Shown piece by piece: positions 1-8,643 of a stretch of 64,000 nucleotides of DNA. Numbering within the stretch: position 1 is the first letter of the stretch; each line of letters opens with the position of its first letter. Source of the DNA: Methylosinus sp. Sm6 (lineage in GTDB: Bacteria; Pseudomonadota; Alphaproteobacteria; Rhizobiales; Beijerinckiaceae); assembly GCF_019802345.1 (NCBI RefSeq), contig NZ_JAINDZ010000003.1, forward strand, positions 158,474 through 222,473. The letters run 5' to 3'. Below the pieces are notes generated by a model. It had not been told where the DNA came from. It ran no database searches and was given only the letters and a program-made list of their open reading frames with translations. The position numbers and the translations under genes are program-made.

Positions 1-226
1 CGTAATAAAATGAGACGCGCATCGAATGCAGGAGGAAGCCCAGTCCCGCCAGCGCGACGACGGTGAAATAAGGCGAGAGCAGCGCGACGAGACGTTCCGG
101 CGCGCCGACGCGGTCGAGCAGAGCGACGAGCCCATAGGCCGAGGCGAAGGTGGCCACGGCGAAAGCGATGCGGGCGTCGAGCCGCGCCCGCTCCTCGAAA
201 CTCTCCTCGGCGCCCGTCTGTCGCAT
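1..226 (-). CDS. N-terminal part of a membrane protein, cut by the window edge
   Basis: The first 75 codons of a leftward gene. The start codon at 224-226 is preceded by a good Shine-Dalgarno (GGAGAG). The visible part has an acidic N-terminus (about 20 residues), a hydrophobic segment near residues 24-41 and a second near 48-67, followed by MRVSFYY. This looks like the beginning of a multi-span transporter or sensor. The segment is loosely reminiscent of sodium:solute symporter-like proteins, but that is a guess because the body of the protein lies outside the window. It is divergent from polA with about 180 bp between the two starts. Confidence 0.6.
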   Translation of the reverse strand, partial: MRQTGAEESFEERARLDARIAFAVATFASAYGLVALLDRVGAPERLVALLSPYFTVVALAGLGFLLHSMRVSFYY

Positions 227-405
227 GAGCCGCTCTCCTCGCATGAGGAGCCTAGCGGAGCATCCCCGCAAAAACCAGCAGTCCCGCACCACGACTCTGA
301 TCGCTTCGCCGCGCCGCTCCTTCCGACGAGCACGGGAGCGAGCCTTCTCGGCGCCGCGCGGCGGTGATAGGGTCCGCCCTCCCCGGCCCATCCCGAAAGC
401 TCCGC

Positions 406-3390
406 ATGTCCCTCACTCACCAGCCGATCGGCCCCGGCAGCCACATTTTTCTCGTCGACGGCTCGTCCTTCGTCTTTCGCGCCTATTTCCAATCGATCCG
501 CCAGGACGCCAAATATAACTATCGCGCCGACCGGCTGCCGACCGGCGCGGTGCGGCTGTTCTGCGCCAAGCTGTTCCAATTCATCCGCGAAGGCGCGGCC
601 GGCGTCATGCCGACGCATCTCGCCATCATTTTCGACAAGTCGGAGAACTCCTTCCGCAAGGAGATCTATCCCGACTACAAGGCGCATCGCCAGGAGCCGC
701 CGGCCGATCTCGTCCCGCAGTTTCCTTTGATGCGCGCCGCCGTGCGCGCCTTCGGCCTCCTGCCCATCGAGCAGGATGTCTATGAGGCCGACGATCTCAT
801 CGCGACCTATGCGAGAGAGGCGCGCGCGCGCGGCGCCGATGTGCTGATCGTCTCCGCCGACAAGGATCTGATGCAGCTCATCGACGACAAAGTGTCGATG
901 TATGATCCGGCGTCGGGAACGCGCGAGGAGCGGCGCATCGGCTACGCCGAAGTCATCGACTATTTCGGCGTGCCGCCGGACAAGGTCGTCGACGTGCAGT
1001 CGCTCGCCGGGGATTCCACCGACAATGTGCCGGGCGCGAAAGGCATCGGCGTCAAGACCGCCGCGCAGCTCATCAATGAATATGGCGATCTCGACACGCT
1101 GCTCGCCCGCGCCGGCGAGATCAAGCAGCCCAAGCGCCGCGAGGTCCTGACCGATCCGGTGAGCGTCGCGCTGATCCGCACCTCGCAAAAGCTGGTCAAG
1201 CTCGTCGACGACGCGCCGCTGGAGATTCCGCTCGACGATCTCGGACTGCATCAGCCGGACGGCAAGACGCTCGTTTCCTTTCTGCAGGCGATGGAGTTCA
1301 CGCAGCTCACGCGACGCGCGGCGGAGACTTATGGCGTCGAGGCGAATGAGATCGAGCCGGACCCGGCTTTCGTCGGCCCCGCCGGCTGGCGCGCGCGCAA
1401 TGGCGAGGTCGCCGAGGCCCCCGCCCTGCCCGCGCCGCCCGAGCCCGCGGCCGCGCTGCCGAAGCCGGCGGATGCGGGCGCCTTCACGCCCGCCGCCCTC
1501 GCGGAAGCGCGACGCGAAGAGGGCGTCGCGACCAGGATCGATCGCACGCTCTACGAGACGGTGACGACTCTGGAGCGGCTCGACGCCTGGATCGCGGAGG
1601 GCTTCGCCGCCGGCGTCGTGGCGATGGACACGGAGACCACCTCGCTCGATCCCATGTCCTGCAATCTCGTCGGCGTCTCTCTCGCCACTGCGCCCGGCCG
1701 CGCCTGCTACATACCGCTGCAGCATGTCGCGGCGGCGGCGCCCGATCTCCTCGGCGACGCCGAGCCGCCGCCCGTGCAAATTCCTTTCGCCGAGGCGCTC
1801 GCGCGATTGAAGCCGCTGCTCGAAGCGCGCAGCGTGCTGAAGATCGCGCACAACATGAAATATGATCTGCTCGTGCTCGGCGGCTGCGGCGTTCATGTCG
1901 CGCCGATCGAGGACACGATGCTGATCTCTTATGCGCTCGACTCCGGGCGCAATAATCACGGCCTCGACGAGCTCGCCAAGAAGCATCTCGGCCATGAATG
2001 CATCCCCTTCTCGGCTGTCGCCGGCTCCGGCCGCACATTCATCGGCTTCGCGCGCGTGCCGCTCGACAAGGCCACGGAATATGCGGCGGAGGACGCCGAT
2101 GTCGCGCTGCGCCTGTGGCGCGTGCTGAAGCCGCGCCTTTCCGCCGAGCATATGGCGAGCGTCTATGAGACGCTGGAGCGGCCGATGGTCGGCGTGCTCT
2201 CCGCAATGGAGCGGCGCGGCGTCGCCATCGATCGCGACATTCTCTCGCGTCTCTCGGGAGAATTCGCGCAGGACATGGCGCGGCTCGAGGCGGAGATCTA
2301 CGACCTCGCCGGCGAGAGCTTCAATCTCGGCTCGCCCAAGCAATTGGGCGATATTCTGTTCGGCAGGATGGGCCTGCCCGGCGCGAAGAAGACCGCGACC
2401 GGCGCCTGGTCGACGTCGGCGAGCGTGCTCGAGGATCTCGCCGAAACCGGCAACACATTCGCCGCGCGCATTCTCGATTGGCGCCAGCTCTCCAAGCTCA
2501 AATCCACTTACACGGATGCGCTGCCCGGCTTCGTGAACAAGGCCACCAATCGCGTCCACACCTCCTACTCGCTCGCGGCGACGACGACCGGGCGCCTCTC
2601 GTCATCCGAGCCCAATCTGCAGAACATTCCCGTGCGCAACGAAGCCGGCCGCAAAATTCGCAAGGCCTTCGTCGCCGAGCCGGGTCATGCGCTGATCTCC
2701 GCCGATTATTCGCAGATCGAATTGCGCCTGCTCGCGCATATCGCCGATATTCCGCAATTGCGGCAGGCCTTCGCCGACGGGATCGACATTCATGCGATGA
2801 CGGCGAGCGAGATGTTCGGCGTGCCGGTTCAGGGCATGCCGTCCGATGTGCGCCGCCGCGCCAAGGCGATCAATTTCGGCATCATCTACGGCATTTCCGC
2901 CTTCGGCCTCGCCAATCAGCTCGGCATTCCTCGCGAGGAGGCGAGCGCCTATATCAAGCGCTATTTCGAGCGCTTCCCCGGCATTCGCGGCTATATGGAT
3001 CAGACAAAGAAGCTGGTGCGCGAGACGGGAGTCGTCACCACCATCTTCGGCCGCAAATGCCATTTTCCGGGCATCGCCTCGTCGAACGCTTCCGAGCGCG
3101 CCTTCTTCGAGCGCGCGGCGATCAACGCGCCGATCCAAGGCGCCGCCGCCGACATCATCCGCCGCGCCATGGCGCGCATGGATGCAGCGCTCGCCGCGGC
3201 CGGCTGCTCTGCGCGCATGCTGATGCAGGTGCATGACGAATTGGTGTTCGAGGCGCCGCTCGCCGAGACCGAGGCGACGATCGCCGTGGTGAAGCGCGTG
3301 ATGGAGGAGGCGCCACATCCCGCGGCGACGCTCTCCGTGCCGCTGCAAGTGGAGGCGCGCGCGGCGCAGAATTGGGACGAGGCGCATTGA
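406..3390 (+). CDS. polA: DNA polymerase I
   Basis: A three-domain DNA polymerase I of 994 residues that fills gaps and removes primers in replication and repair. Residues about 10-290 form the 5'-3' exonuclease. The 3'-5' exonuclease follows with its acidic residues intact (DTET near 409, NMKYD, YAAEDAD), so proofreading looks functional. The polymerase domain shows motif A (SADYSQIELR, about 765), motif B (RRRAKAINFGIIYG, about 815) and motif C (QVHDELVFE, about 941). I prefer the ATG at 406 (MSLTHQ) because the family N-terminus begins here. An in-frame GTG/ATG-type extension to 364 is possible but reads like non-coding sequence. The last 69 bp are duplicated downstream at 3731-3799. Confidence 0.97.
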   Translation: MSLTHQPIGPGSHIFLVDGSSFVFRAYFQSIRQDAKYNYRADRLPTGAVRLFCAKLFQFIREGAAGVMPTHLAIIFDKSENSFRKEIYPDYKAHRQEPPADLVPQFPLMRAAVRAFGLLPIEQDVYEADDLIATYAREARARGADVLIVSADKDLMQLIDDKVSMYDPASGTREERRIGYAEVIDYFGVPPDKVVDVQSLAGDSTDNVPGAKGIGVKTAAQLINEYGDLDTLLARAGEIKQPKRREVLTDPVSVALIRTSQKLVKLVDDAPLEIPLDDLGLHQPDGKTLVSFLQAMEFTQLTRRAAETYGVEANEIEPDPAFVGPAGWRARNGEVAEAPALPAPPEPAAALPKPADAGAFTPAALAEARREEGVATRIDRTLYETVTTLERLDAWIAEGFAAGVVAMDTETTSLDPMSCNLVGVSLATAPGRACYIPLQHVAAAAPDLLGDAEPPPVQIPFAEALARLKPLLEARSVLKIAHNMKYDLLVLGGCGVHVAPIEDTMLISYALDSGRNNHGLDELAKKHLGHECIPFSAVAGSGRTFIGFARVPLDKATEYAAEDADVALRLWRVLKPRLSAEHMASVYETLERPMVGVLSAMERRGVAIDRDILSRLSGEFAQDMARLEAEIYDLAGESFNLGSPKQLGDILFGRMGLPGAKKTATGAWSTSASVLEDLAETGNTFAARILDWRQLSKLKSTYTDALPGFVNKATNRVHTSYSLAATTTGRLSSSEPNLQNIPVRNEAGRKIRKAFVAEPGHALISADYSQIELRLLAHIADIPQLRQAFADGIDIHAMTASEMFGVPVQGMPSDVRRRAKAINFGIIYGISAFGLANQLGIPREEASAYIKRYFERFPGIRGYMDQTKKLVRETGVVTTIFGRKCHFPGIASSNASERAFFERAAINAPIQGAAADIIRRAMARMDAALAAAGCSARMLMQVHDELVFEAPLAETEATIAVVKRVMEEAPHPAATLSVPLQVEARAAQNWDEAH
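3322..3390 (+). repeat. Direct repeat copy 1: 3' end of polA
   Basis: These 69 bp, ending exactly at the polA stop codon, recur at 3731-3799 with one mismatch (3339 G against 3748 T). Sequence on either side is unrelated between the copies. Confidence 0.95.
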
Positions 3391-3466
3391 ACGCGGCCTC
3401 GAGCGTTCAGCGCGCAAATCAGCTTCGATTTTCGCCGACCCATCCCGGTTCAGCGCGGGGGCGCAA

Positions 3467-3706
3467 TTGGCAAAAGCGGTCGGATCGGCGCGCCAGAAGG
3501 CGCTGATCGATTTTCTCGTCAAACGCAGGAACGAACTGGGTCTGACGCAGGCGCAGGTCGCGACGCGGCTCGGAGAATACCAGTCCTTCGTCGCCCGGCT
3601 GGAAAGCGGCCAGCGGCGCGTCGATGTGGTGGAGTTTCTGGAGCTTGCGAAGATATTGAAGTTCGATCCCGTTCAGCTCATCGCGAGCCTGAGGGACATG
3701 CCGTGA
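3467..3706 (+). CDS. Small XRE-family HTH regulator
   Basis: A 79-residue protein that is almost entirely one helix-turn-helix domain of the Cro/C1 (XRE) type. The recognition region reads LGLTQAQVATRLGEYQSFVARLESGQRR at about residues 24-51, followed by LAKILKFDP. No start other than the TTG at 3467 fits well. The gene sits alone between the two copies of the duplicated polA 3' end, so the whole 409-bp unit (gene plus one repeat) may have arrived as an insertion that left polA intact. DNA target and partner are unknown, and no toxin-like gene is adjacent. Confidence 0.8.
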   Translation: MAKAVGSARQKALIDFLVKRRNELGLTQAQVATRLGEYQSFVARLESGQRRVDVVEFLELAKILKFDPVQLIASLRDMP

Positions 3707-3730
3707 AGGCAGAGCTTCTATCGTCTGACG

Positions 3731-3799
3731 GCGGCGACGCTCTCCGTTCCGCTGCAAGTGGAGGCGCGCGCGGCGCAGAATTGGGACGAGGCGCATTGA
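3731..3799 (+). repeat. Direct repeat copy 2: orphan polA 3' end
   Basis: The second copy of the polA C-terminal 22 codons plus stop, starting 25 bp after the HTH stop codon. It has no start codon or upstream coding sequence and is presumably non-functional. Differs from the functional copy at a single base. Confidence 0.95.
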
Positions 3800-3822
3800 C
3801 GGGCGCGCGCGAAGCAACGAAA

Positions 3823-3953
3823 GCGAGCCTGAGGCTCGCGGTCCAAGGCTCGAGCTCGTATCGTATACGCAGCCTCGGCCGTCATTGCGAGCATAGCGAA
3901 GAGCCGTGGGGCGACTCTAAAGATTGCTTCGTCGCTTTGCTCCTCGCAACGAC
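3823..3953. repeat. Two dispersed palindromes (types B and A)
   Basis: The first is GCGAGCCTGAGGCTCGC at 3823-3839; close relatives occur at 20260-20277, 20302-20320 and 56463-56481. The second is a larger inverted repeat at 3881-3953 with arms GTCATTGCGAG and CTCGCAACGAC; relatives occur near 4815 and 15983. Both lie in the gap between convergent genes, as REP-like elements usually do. Confidence 0.7.
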
Positions 3954-3978
3954 GGCCCGGATCTCTGCAAATGGACGA

Positions 3979-4506
3979 TCAGAGCCGCTTCAGCCCGTCC
4001 TCATAGCTGATGGCTTCATAGCTCGTGTCATATTTCAGACCTCCGTCGACGATCGTGTCGAGCTTCTCGGCCGTGTCATATTTCTTCATCTTGGTCTTAT
4101 CGAGATAGAAGAGCTCGATGAGCTCGTTGTAGACCGAGGTGTCGTCGATCGGCAGGACATAGAAGGGCACGCCGCCGAAGCTGATCTGATAGCGCGAGGC
4201 GCGGTCGAGATCGCCGACATAGACGAAATATTTCCCCTTCGGCTCGAGACTCGCGCCGAGCGTCTCGACGAGCGAAGGAAGCTGCTTGAAGCTCGCGAGC
4301 GATCCGGCGAGGAAGGACAATGCCGGCTCTCCATCCTGCGCCGCCGCGAAGACCGCCGCGAGGGTGAGAAGCGGGTCGAGCGTGATGGCGATCTCGCCGC
4401 GGAAGCCGAAGCGTCCGGCGTGATGCGTCGTCCCCTTGTGGGCGGGCTTCAGCAGGCGGCCTTCCGCCTCCAGGCGGCCGAAGGCGGTGGACTCTATGGT
4501 GGTCAT
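3979..4506 (-). CDS. Protein of unknown function, 175 residues
   Basis: A soluble protein with no signal peptide and no motif I recognise. The composition looks genuinely coded, with conserved-looking stretches such as KYFVYVGDLDRASRYQIS and GGVPFYVLPIDD. The C-terminal third (about 115-160) is rich in Tyr, Asp and Lys. I place the start at the ATG at 4504-4506 (MTTIESTAFG), which begins the folded-looking part; another ATG 36 bp upstream is possible. It is a single gene, convergent with the HTH gene and downstream of the cys operon. Confidence 0.65.
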   Translation of the reverse strand: MTTIESTAFGRLEAEGRLLKPAHKGTTHHAGRFGFRGEIAITLDPLLTLAAVFAAAQDGEPALSFLAGSLASFKQLPSLVETLGASLEPKGKYFVYVGDLDRASRYQISFGGVPFYVLPIDDTSVYNELIELFYLDKTKMKKYDTAEKLDTIVDGGLKYDTSYEAISYEDGLKRL

Positions 4507-4869
4507 CTCAGGCTTTCGGTTGTCCGTCCGTTCCCGAAACATTCGAGACTATGACGGCCGATCTTCATAGGCGCGCGTTCCGGCTCGAACGCTTCCCGAC
4601 AGAGAACGAACGTCGCCTCAGCCCGACGCTGATCGATATGCGAGGAGGGAAAAGCGGCTCGAGCCGCGCGCGAAGGCTATTCTTCAAAGGCATTGTGACG
4701 CCGGAGCGGTCTAGACAGCCGTGTCGGCTTTCGATCCTCAGGCCGGCGCGTCGCGCTCTCCTGTTCGAACAAGCATTTATTGCGCCAGAAATCGCACGCC
4801 ACTTCAGAAGACGCCGTCATTGCGAGCGAGGCAATGATGACGCGGGCGCGTCATGCGAGCCTTCTGGCG
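4507..4869. other. Intergenic region with one dispersed palindrome
   Basis: About 360 bp without a convincing gene. It contains a type A palindrome at 4815-4842 (CGTCATTGC and GCAATGATGACG arms), just beyond the end of cysN. Frames that stay open here have the Arg-rich composition of non-coding GC-rich DNA. Confidence 0.6.
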
Positions 4870-6486
4870 TTACAGCCCCGCGTCGTCGGTCGGCTTCATG
4901 CCGATGCGAAAGCGTGACCACAGACGCTCATGCAGATAATAGAGCGCGATCTTGCAGGCGATCTCGGTTCCGGTGATCGCGGCGGAGACGCGCAAATCAT
5001 CGGTGAAGACGAAGGCGGCGCCGAAGGTGACGAGGCTGCCGGGCACGCGCCACGACAGAGCCTTGACGAGGCTGCGCAGCGGCGTCGGCCCCGCCTCGCG
5101 CGGCGGCGTCGGCACGCCCTCCATCGAGGCATAGCTCGCCTCGACGCCATTGCGCGGGCTGCGCTCGGTCCAGGTCGATTGCTGCACCATGCCGACCGCG
5201 ACCGTCTCATTGGTCACGCGATCGATCAGGATGAACCCGCCCGTCTCGCGATTGTCCGCATAAGGGTCGCAGACGACGGCGGTGTCGAGCCAAAGCTCCG
5301 CCTCGCCGATCTCGTTGAAGGCGAGCGTCGCGCTCGCATCGCTCAGCGGCTCGGCGAGCCCGCTCTCGACGCGTATATGCGAGGAGACCTTCCTCACCGA
5401 AGCGGGCGTCGTCTTCGTGCCGAGCTTCAGGAGATAGCTCTTGTCGACGGCGAGCGGCTCGCGCACCAGCCACAAGAGCTTGGCCGAAAGACGATCGCCG
5501 ACCTCGGCAGGAGAAACGGGCGAGACCAGCATGTCGCCGCGCGACACGTCGATCTCCTCCGTCAACGTCAGCGTGACCGATTGGCCGGCGACCGCGTGAG
5601 CCAGATCGCCGTCAGAGGTGACGATGCGCGAAATTCGCGTGTCGCGCCCCGCCGGCAGAATGCGGACGATGTCACCGGGCTTCACATTGCCGCCGGCGAT
5701 GAAGCCGGAGAAGCCGCGGAAGTCGTGCGATGGACGGTTCACCCATTGCACGGGGAAGCGGAGGGGCAACACGCGCGCATTATCGTCCAGAGCGACGTTC
5801 TCGAGATAGGACAGCAGCGGCGGACCCGCATACCAGCCCATCTTCTCGCTGGCGTGCACGAGATTGTCGCCGTCCTTCGCGACGAGCGGAATGAGCGCGA
5901 TGGAGAGGAAGCGCAACGGCGCGGCGAAGGCGCGGAAGTCGCGCTCGATCGCCGCGAAGACCTCTTGCGAATAATCGACGAGGTCCATCTTATTGACCGC
6001 GACGACGACATGGCGCACGCCGAGCATCGACACGATCATGCTGTGGCGGCGCGTCTGATCGAGCAGGCCCTTGCGCGCGTCGACCAGCAGCACGGCGAGC
6101 TCGGCGGTCGAGGCGCCGGTCGCCATATTGCGTGTATATTGCTCATGGCCGGGCGTATCCGCGACGATGAACTTGCGCTTGCCCGTCGCGAAATAGCGAT
6201 AGGCGACGTCGATGGTGATGCCCTGCTCGCGCTCGGCGGCGAGGCCGTCGACGAGCAGCGCGAAATCGAGATCGTCGCCCTGCGTGCCGTGCTTCTTGGA
6301 ATCGCGCTCGAGCGCCGCGATCAGATCGTCGGGCGCGAGATCGGCGTCATAGAGCAGGCGGCCGATCAAGGTCGACTTGCCGTCGTCGACCGAGCCGCAG
6401 GTGATGAAGCGCAGCAGAGGTTTTTCCGCGGGCGAAGGCCCGCCGGCCGATCGCGGCGGCGTGGACGAAGCGAGGCCGCCGTGCAT
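4870..6486 (-). CDS. cysN: Sulfate adenylyltransferase subunit 1 (GTPase) fused to a DUF2061 membrane domain
   Basis: CysN is the GTP-hydrolysing partner of CysD in ATP sulfurylase, which makes APS from sulfate and ATP. Translation-factor motifs are present: G1 GSVDDGKS at residues 31-38, G3 DTPGHEQY, G4 NKMD, then two beta-barrel domains. The protein is 538 residues, about 65 longer than a usual CysN. The surplus, residues about 472-538, is hydrophobic and reads as a DUF2061 domain (LSWRVPGSLVTFGAAFVF, then a second helix and LHERLWSR). There is no APS kinase domain. The start overlaps the cysD stop by one base (TGATG). The membrane tail may bring ATP sulfurylase to the inner membrane; that is inference. 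Confidence 0.93.
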   Translation of the reverse strand: MHGGLASSTPPRSAGGPSPAEKPLLRFITCGSVDDGKSTLIGRLLYDADLAPDDLIAALERDSKKHGTQGDDLDFALLVDGLAAEREQGITIDVAYRYFATGKRKFIVADTPGHEQYTRNMATGASTAELAVLLVDARKGLLDQTRRHSMIVSMLGVRHVVVAVNKMDLVDYSQEVFAAIERDFRAFAAPLRFLSIALIPLVAKDGDNLVHASEKMGWYAGPPLLSYLENVALDDNARVLPLRFPVQWVNRPSHDFRGFSGFIAGGNVKPGDIVRILPAGRDTRISRIVTSDGDLAHAVAGQSVTLTLTEEIDVSRGDMLVSPVSPAEVGDRLSAKLLWLVREPLAVDKSYLLKLGTKTTPASVRKVSSHIRVESGLAEPLSDASATLAFNEIGEAELWLDTAVVCDPYADNRETGGFILIDRVTNETVAVGMVQQSTWTERSPRNGVEASYASMEGVPTPPREAGPTPLRSLVKALSWRVPGSLVTFGAAFVFTDDLRVSAAITGTEIACKIALYYLHERLWSRFRIGMKPTDDAGL

Positions 6487-7400
6487 CAAAAATACCCCTC
6501 CTGCTTCTTCTGCTCCATCGAAGAGGAGCCGTCGTGATCGATGACGCGCCCCTGTCGCTCGGAGGAGCGGCTCGCGCGCATTTCGGCGATGATCTCGTCG
6601 AGCGACGCCGCCGCGCTCTCTATGGCGCCCGTCAGCGGATAGCAGCCGAGCGTGCGGAAACGCACCATTTTCTGCTGAATCATCTCGCCGTCGCGCAGCT
6701 TCAGCCGCTCGTCGTCGACCATGATCAGCATGCCGTCGCGATCGATGACGGGACGCTCCTTGGCGAAATAGAGCGGCACCACATCTATGCCCTCGCGCGC
6801 GATATAGTCCCACACATCGGCCTCGGTCCAATTGGAGAGAGGAAACACGCGCAGGCTCTCGCCCGGACCCTTGCGGGCGTTGTAGAGCCGCCAGAACTCC
6901 GGTCGCTGCGCCTTGGGGTCCCAGCGATGCTGGGCATTGCGGAAGGAGAGCACGCGCTCCTTGGCGCGGGATTTTTCTTCGTCGCGGCGCGCGCCGCCGA
7001 AGGCCGCGTCGAATTTCCATTTGTCGAGCGCCTGCTTCAGCGCGTCGGTCTTCATGATCTGCGTATGCAGCTGCGATCCGTGCACCGTCGGATCGATGTT
7101 CATCTCGCGCCCTTGCGGGTTCGAATAGACGAGCAGCTCCATTCCGGTCTCGACCGCGCGACGATCGCGAAACGCGATCATCTCGCGGAACTTCCAGGTC
7201 GTGTCGACATGCAGCAGCGGAAACGGCGGCTTCGACGGATAGAAGGCCTTCATGGCGATGTGCAGCATCACCGCCGAATCCTTGCCGATCGAATAGAGCA
7301 TCACCGGCCGCTCGCATTCGGCGACGACCTCGCGCATGATGTGGATGCTCTCCGCCTCGAGCTTGTCGAGATGGCCGAGCGTCTTCGCCGCGACACTCAT
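6486..7400 (-). CDS. cysD: Sulfate adenylyltransferase subunit 2
   Basis: The catalytic subunit of ATP sulfurylase, 304 residues, the normal length. The PP-loop ATP-binding motif SIGKDS lies at residues 37-42. Family landmarks include the HVDTTWKF region, [16 protein letters not shown], and a C-terminus ending in EQKKQEGYF, typical of CysD. It acts with CysN in the cytoplasm or at the membrane. Its ATG (7398-7400) overlaps the cysH stop as ATGA, so translation is probably coupled. Confidence 0.96.
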   Translation of the reverse strand: MSVAAKTLGHLDKLEAESIHIMREVVAECERPVMLYSIGKDSAVMLHIAMKAFYPSKPPFPLLHVDTTWKFREMIAFRDRRAVETGMELLVYSNPQGREMNIDPTVHGSQLHTQIMKTDALKQALDKWKFDAAFGGARRDEEKSRAKERVLSFRNAQHRWDPKAQRPEFWRLYNARKGPGESLRVFPLSNWTEADVWDYIAREGIDVVPLYFAKERPVIDRDGMLIMVDDERLKLRDGEMIQQKMVRFRTLGCYPLTGAIESAAASLDEIIAEMRASRSSERQGRVIDHDGSSSMEQKKQEGYF

Positions 7401-8146
7401 TGCTCGGCCTCCGGCGCCGCGCCGCGCACGAGGCGTCCGTCCGGCCCGACATGCAGGCCGCACTCCTTCTTCTGATCGTCTTCCCACCACCAGCGGCCGG
7501 CGCGCTCGCTCTCGCCGGGCTCGATGGCGCGCGTGCAGGGCGCGCAGCCGATAGAGAGAAAGCCCTTCGCATGCAGATCGTTCACGGGGACGCTGAATTC
7601 CTCGATTTTTTCGGCGATCGCCTCGCGCGTGTAGTCGGCGAGCGGATTGAGCTTCACGAGCCTGCGGGCCGAGTCGAGCTCGGCGAGGCGCACGCCTTCG
7701 CGCGCCTGCGATTGATCGGCGCGCAGCCCGGTGACCCAGCCCGAGGCGCCGGCGAGCAGGCGGGCGAGCGGCTCGACCTTGCGGATGTCACAGCAGGCCT
7801 TGCGATTCTCGACCGAGCGATAGAAAGCGTTGATCCCGTGCTCGGCGACGAAATCGGCGAGCGGCTCGGGCTGCGGATAGACAGGCCGGATATGGCGCGC
7901 ATAACGCGCTTCCGTACGCTCCCAGAGCGCGACCGTCTCTTCGAACAGGCGTCCCGTGTCGATGGTCACGACATCGATCTCGAGCCCCTGCGTGAAAATC
8001 GAATGGGTGACGAGCTGATCCTCTATGCCGAAGCTCGTCGTGAAGACGATGCGCCCCGGAATGACCTCGCGGGCGAGCTTCAGCCGATGATCGAGATCGA
8101 GAGCGGCGAGCCGCGGCGCGAGAATATCCACGATCGACGGCTTCAT
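7397..8146 (-). CDS. cysH: Adenylylsulfate (APS) reductase, [4Fe-4S] type
   Basis: This 249-residue reductase converts adenylylsulfate to sulfite. The cysteine pairs CC at 118-119 and CAPC at 201-204 are the four ligands of the [4Fe-4S] cluster found in APS-using enzymes and missing from PAPS-only enzymes such as that of E. coli. The catalytic ECGLH is at 228-232. The use of APS fits the absence of an APS kinase in this operon. The start at 8144-8146 overlaps the DUF934 stop (ATGA). Confidence 0.93.
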   Translation of the reverse strand: MKPSIVDILAPRLAALDLDHRLKLAREVIPGRIVFTTSFGIEDQLVTHSIFTQGLEIDVVTIDTGRLFEETVALWERTEARYARHIRPVYPQPEPLADFVAEHGINAFYRSVENRKACCDIRKVEPLARLLAGASGWVTGLRADQSQAREGVRLAELDSARRLVKLNPLADYTREAIAEKIEEFSVPVNDLHAKGFLSIGCAPCTRAIEPGESERAGRWWWEDDQKKECGLHVGPDGRLVRGAAPEAEQ

Positions 8147-8643
8147 GATACGCCCTTTCGACGTCGCTCGAGGATGGACGCGCCGCCCGCATGGCCGCGC
8201 TGATAGGAGAGGCTGCGCGCGCGCAGCGCCTTCGCCCAATTGGCTTCGCCATGGCGCTGCGCCAGCTCGTCGGGAATCTCGATCGAAACGAAGCCGCTGC
8301 CGATCGCGTGCAGATATTGGTCCGGCGTCAGCCGGCCGCTGGCGCGCAGCTCGCCGGCAAATCCCGCGCGGCGCAGCAGGCGCGCCAGCGAGAATCCGCG
8401 CCCGTCGGTGAAGGCGGGAAAGGCGATGTCGATCAGCGCCAGCCGCGCGAAAAAAGGCGCCAGCGTCGCCGGCTCCGTGGTGTTGGCGACATAGACGCCG
8501 ACAGCGGCGAGCCGCGCGTCGTCGAGCGCGGCTGCAACGCGCTGCTGCGAGACGATCACCTTGCCCGACGCGGGCAGCGATTCCTCATCGGCGAGACGAC
8601 GCCACTCGTCCGCAACGAAAGCGCCGTCAGATACCAGAGCCAT
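8143..8643 (-). CDS. DUF934 family protein of the sulfite reduction operon
   Basis: A 166-residue soluble protein that matches in size and sequence the DUF934 family (for example TDGRGFSLARLLRR and AIGSGFVSIEIPDE). Genes of this family sit between cysI and cysH in many alpha- and betaproteobacteria. Biochemical role is not established; a partner or assembly factor for sulfite reductase is the usual suggestion. The start overlaps the cysI coding end by 17 bp and the stop overlaps cysH by 4 bp. Confidence 0.88.
   Translation of the reverse strand: MALVSDGAFVADEWRRLADEESLPASGKVIVSQQRVAAALDDARLAAVGVYVANTTEPATLAPFFARLALIDIAFPAFTDGRGFSLARLLRRAGFAGELRASGRLTPDQYLHAIGSGFVSIEIPDELAQRHGEANWAKALRARSLSYQRGHAGGASILERRRKGVS

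Noticed and set aside
364..405. An N-terminal extension of PolA starting at 364.
   Set aside because: The 14 extra residues are unlike the family N-terminus, and the ATG at 406 fits the usual start.
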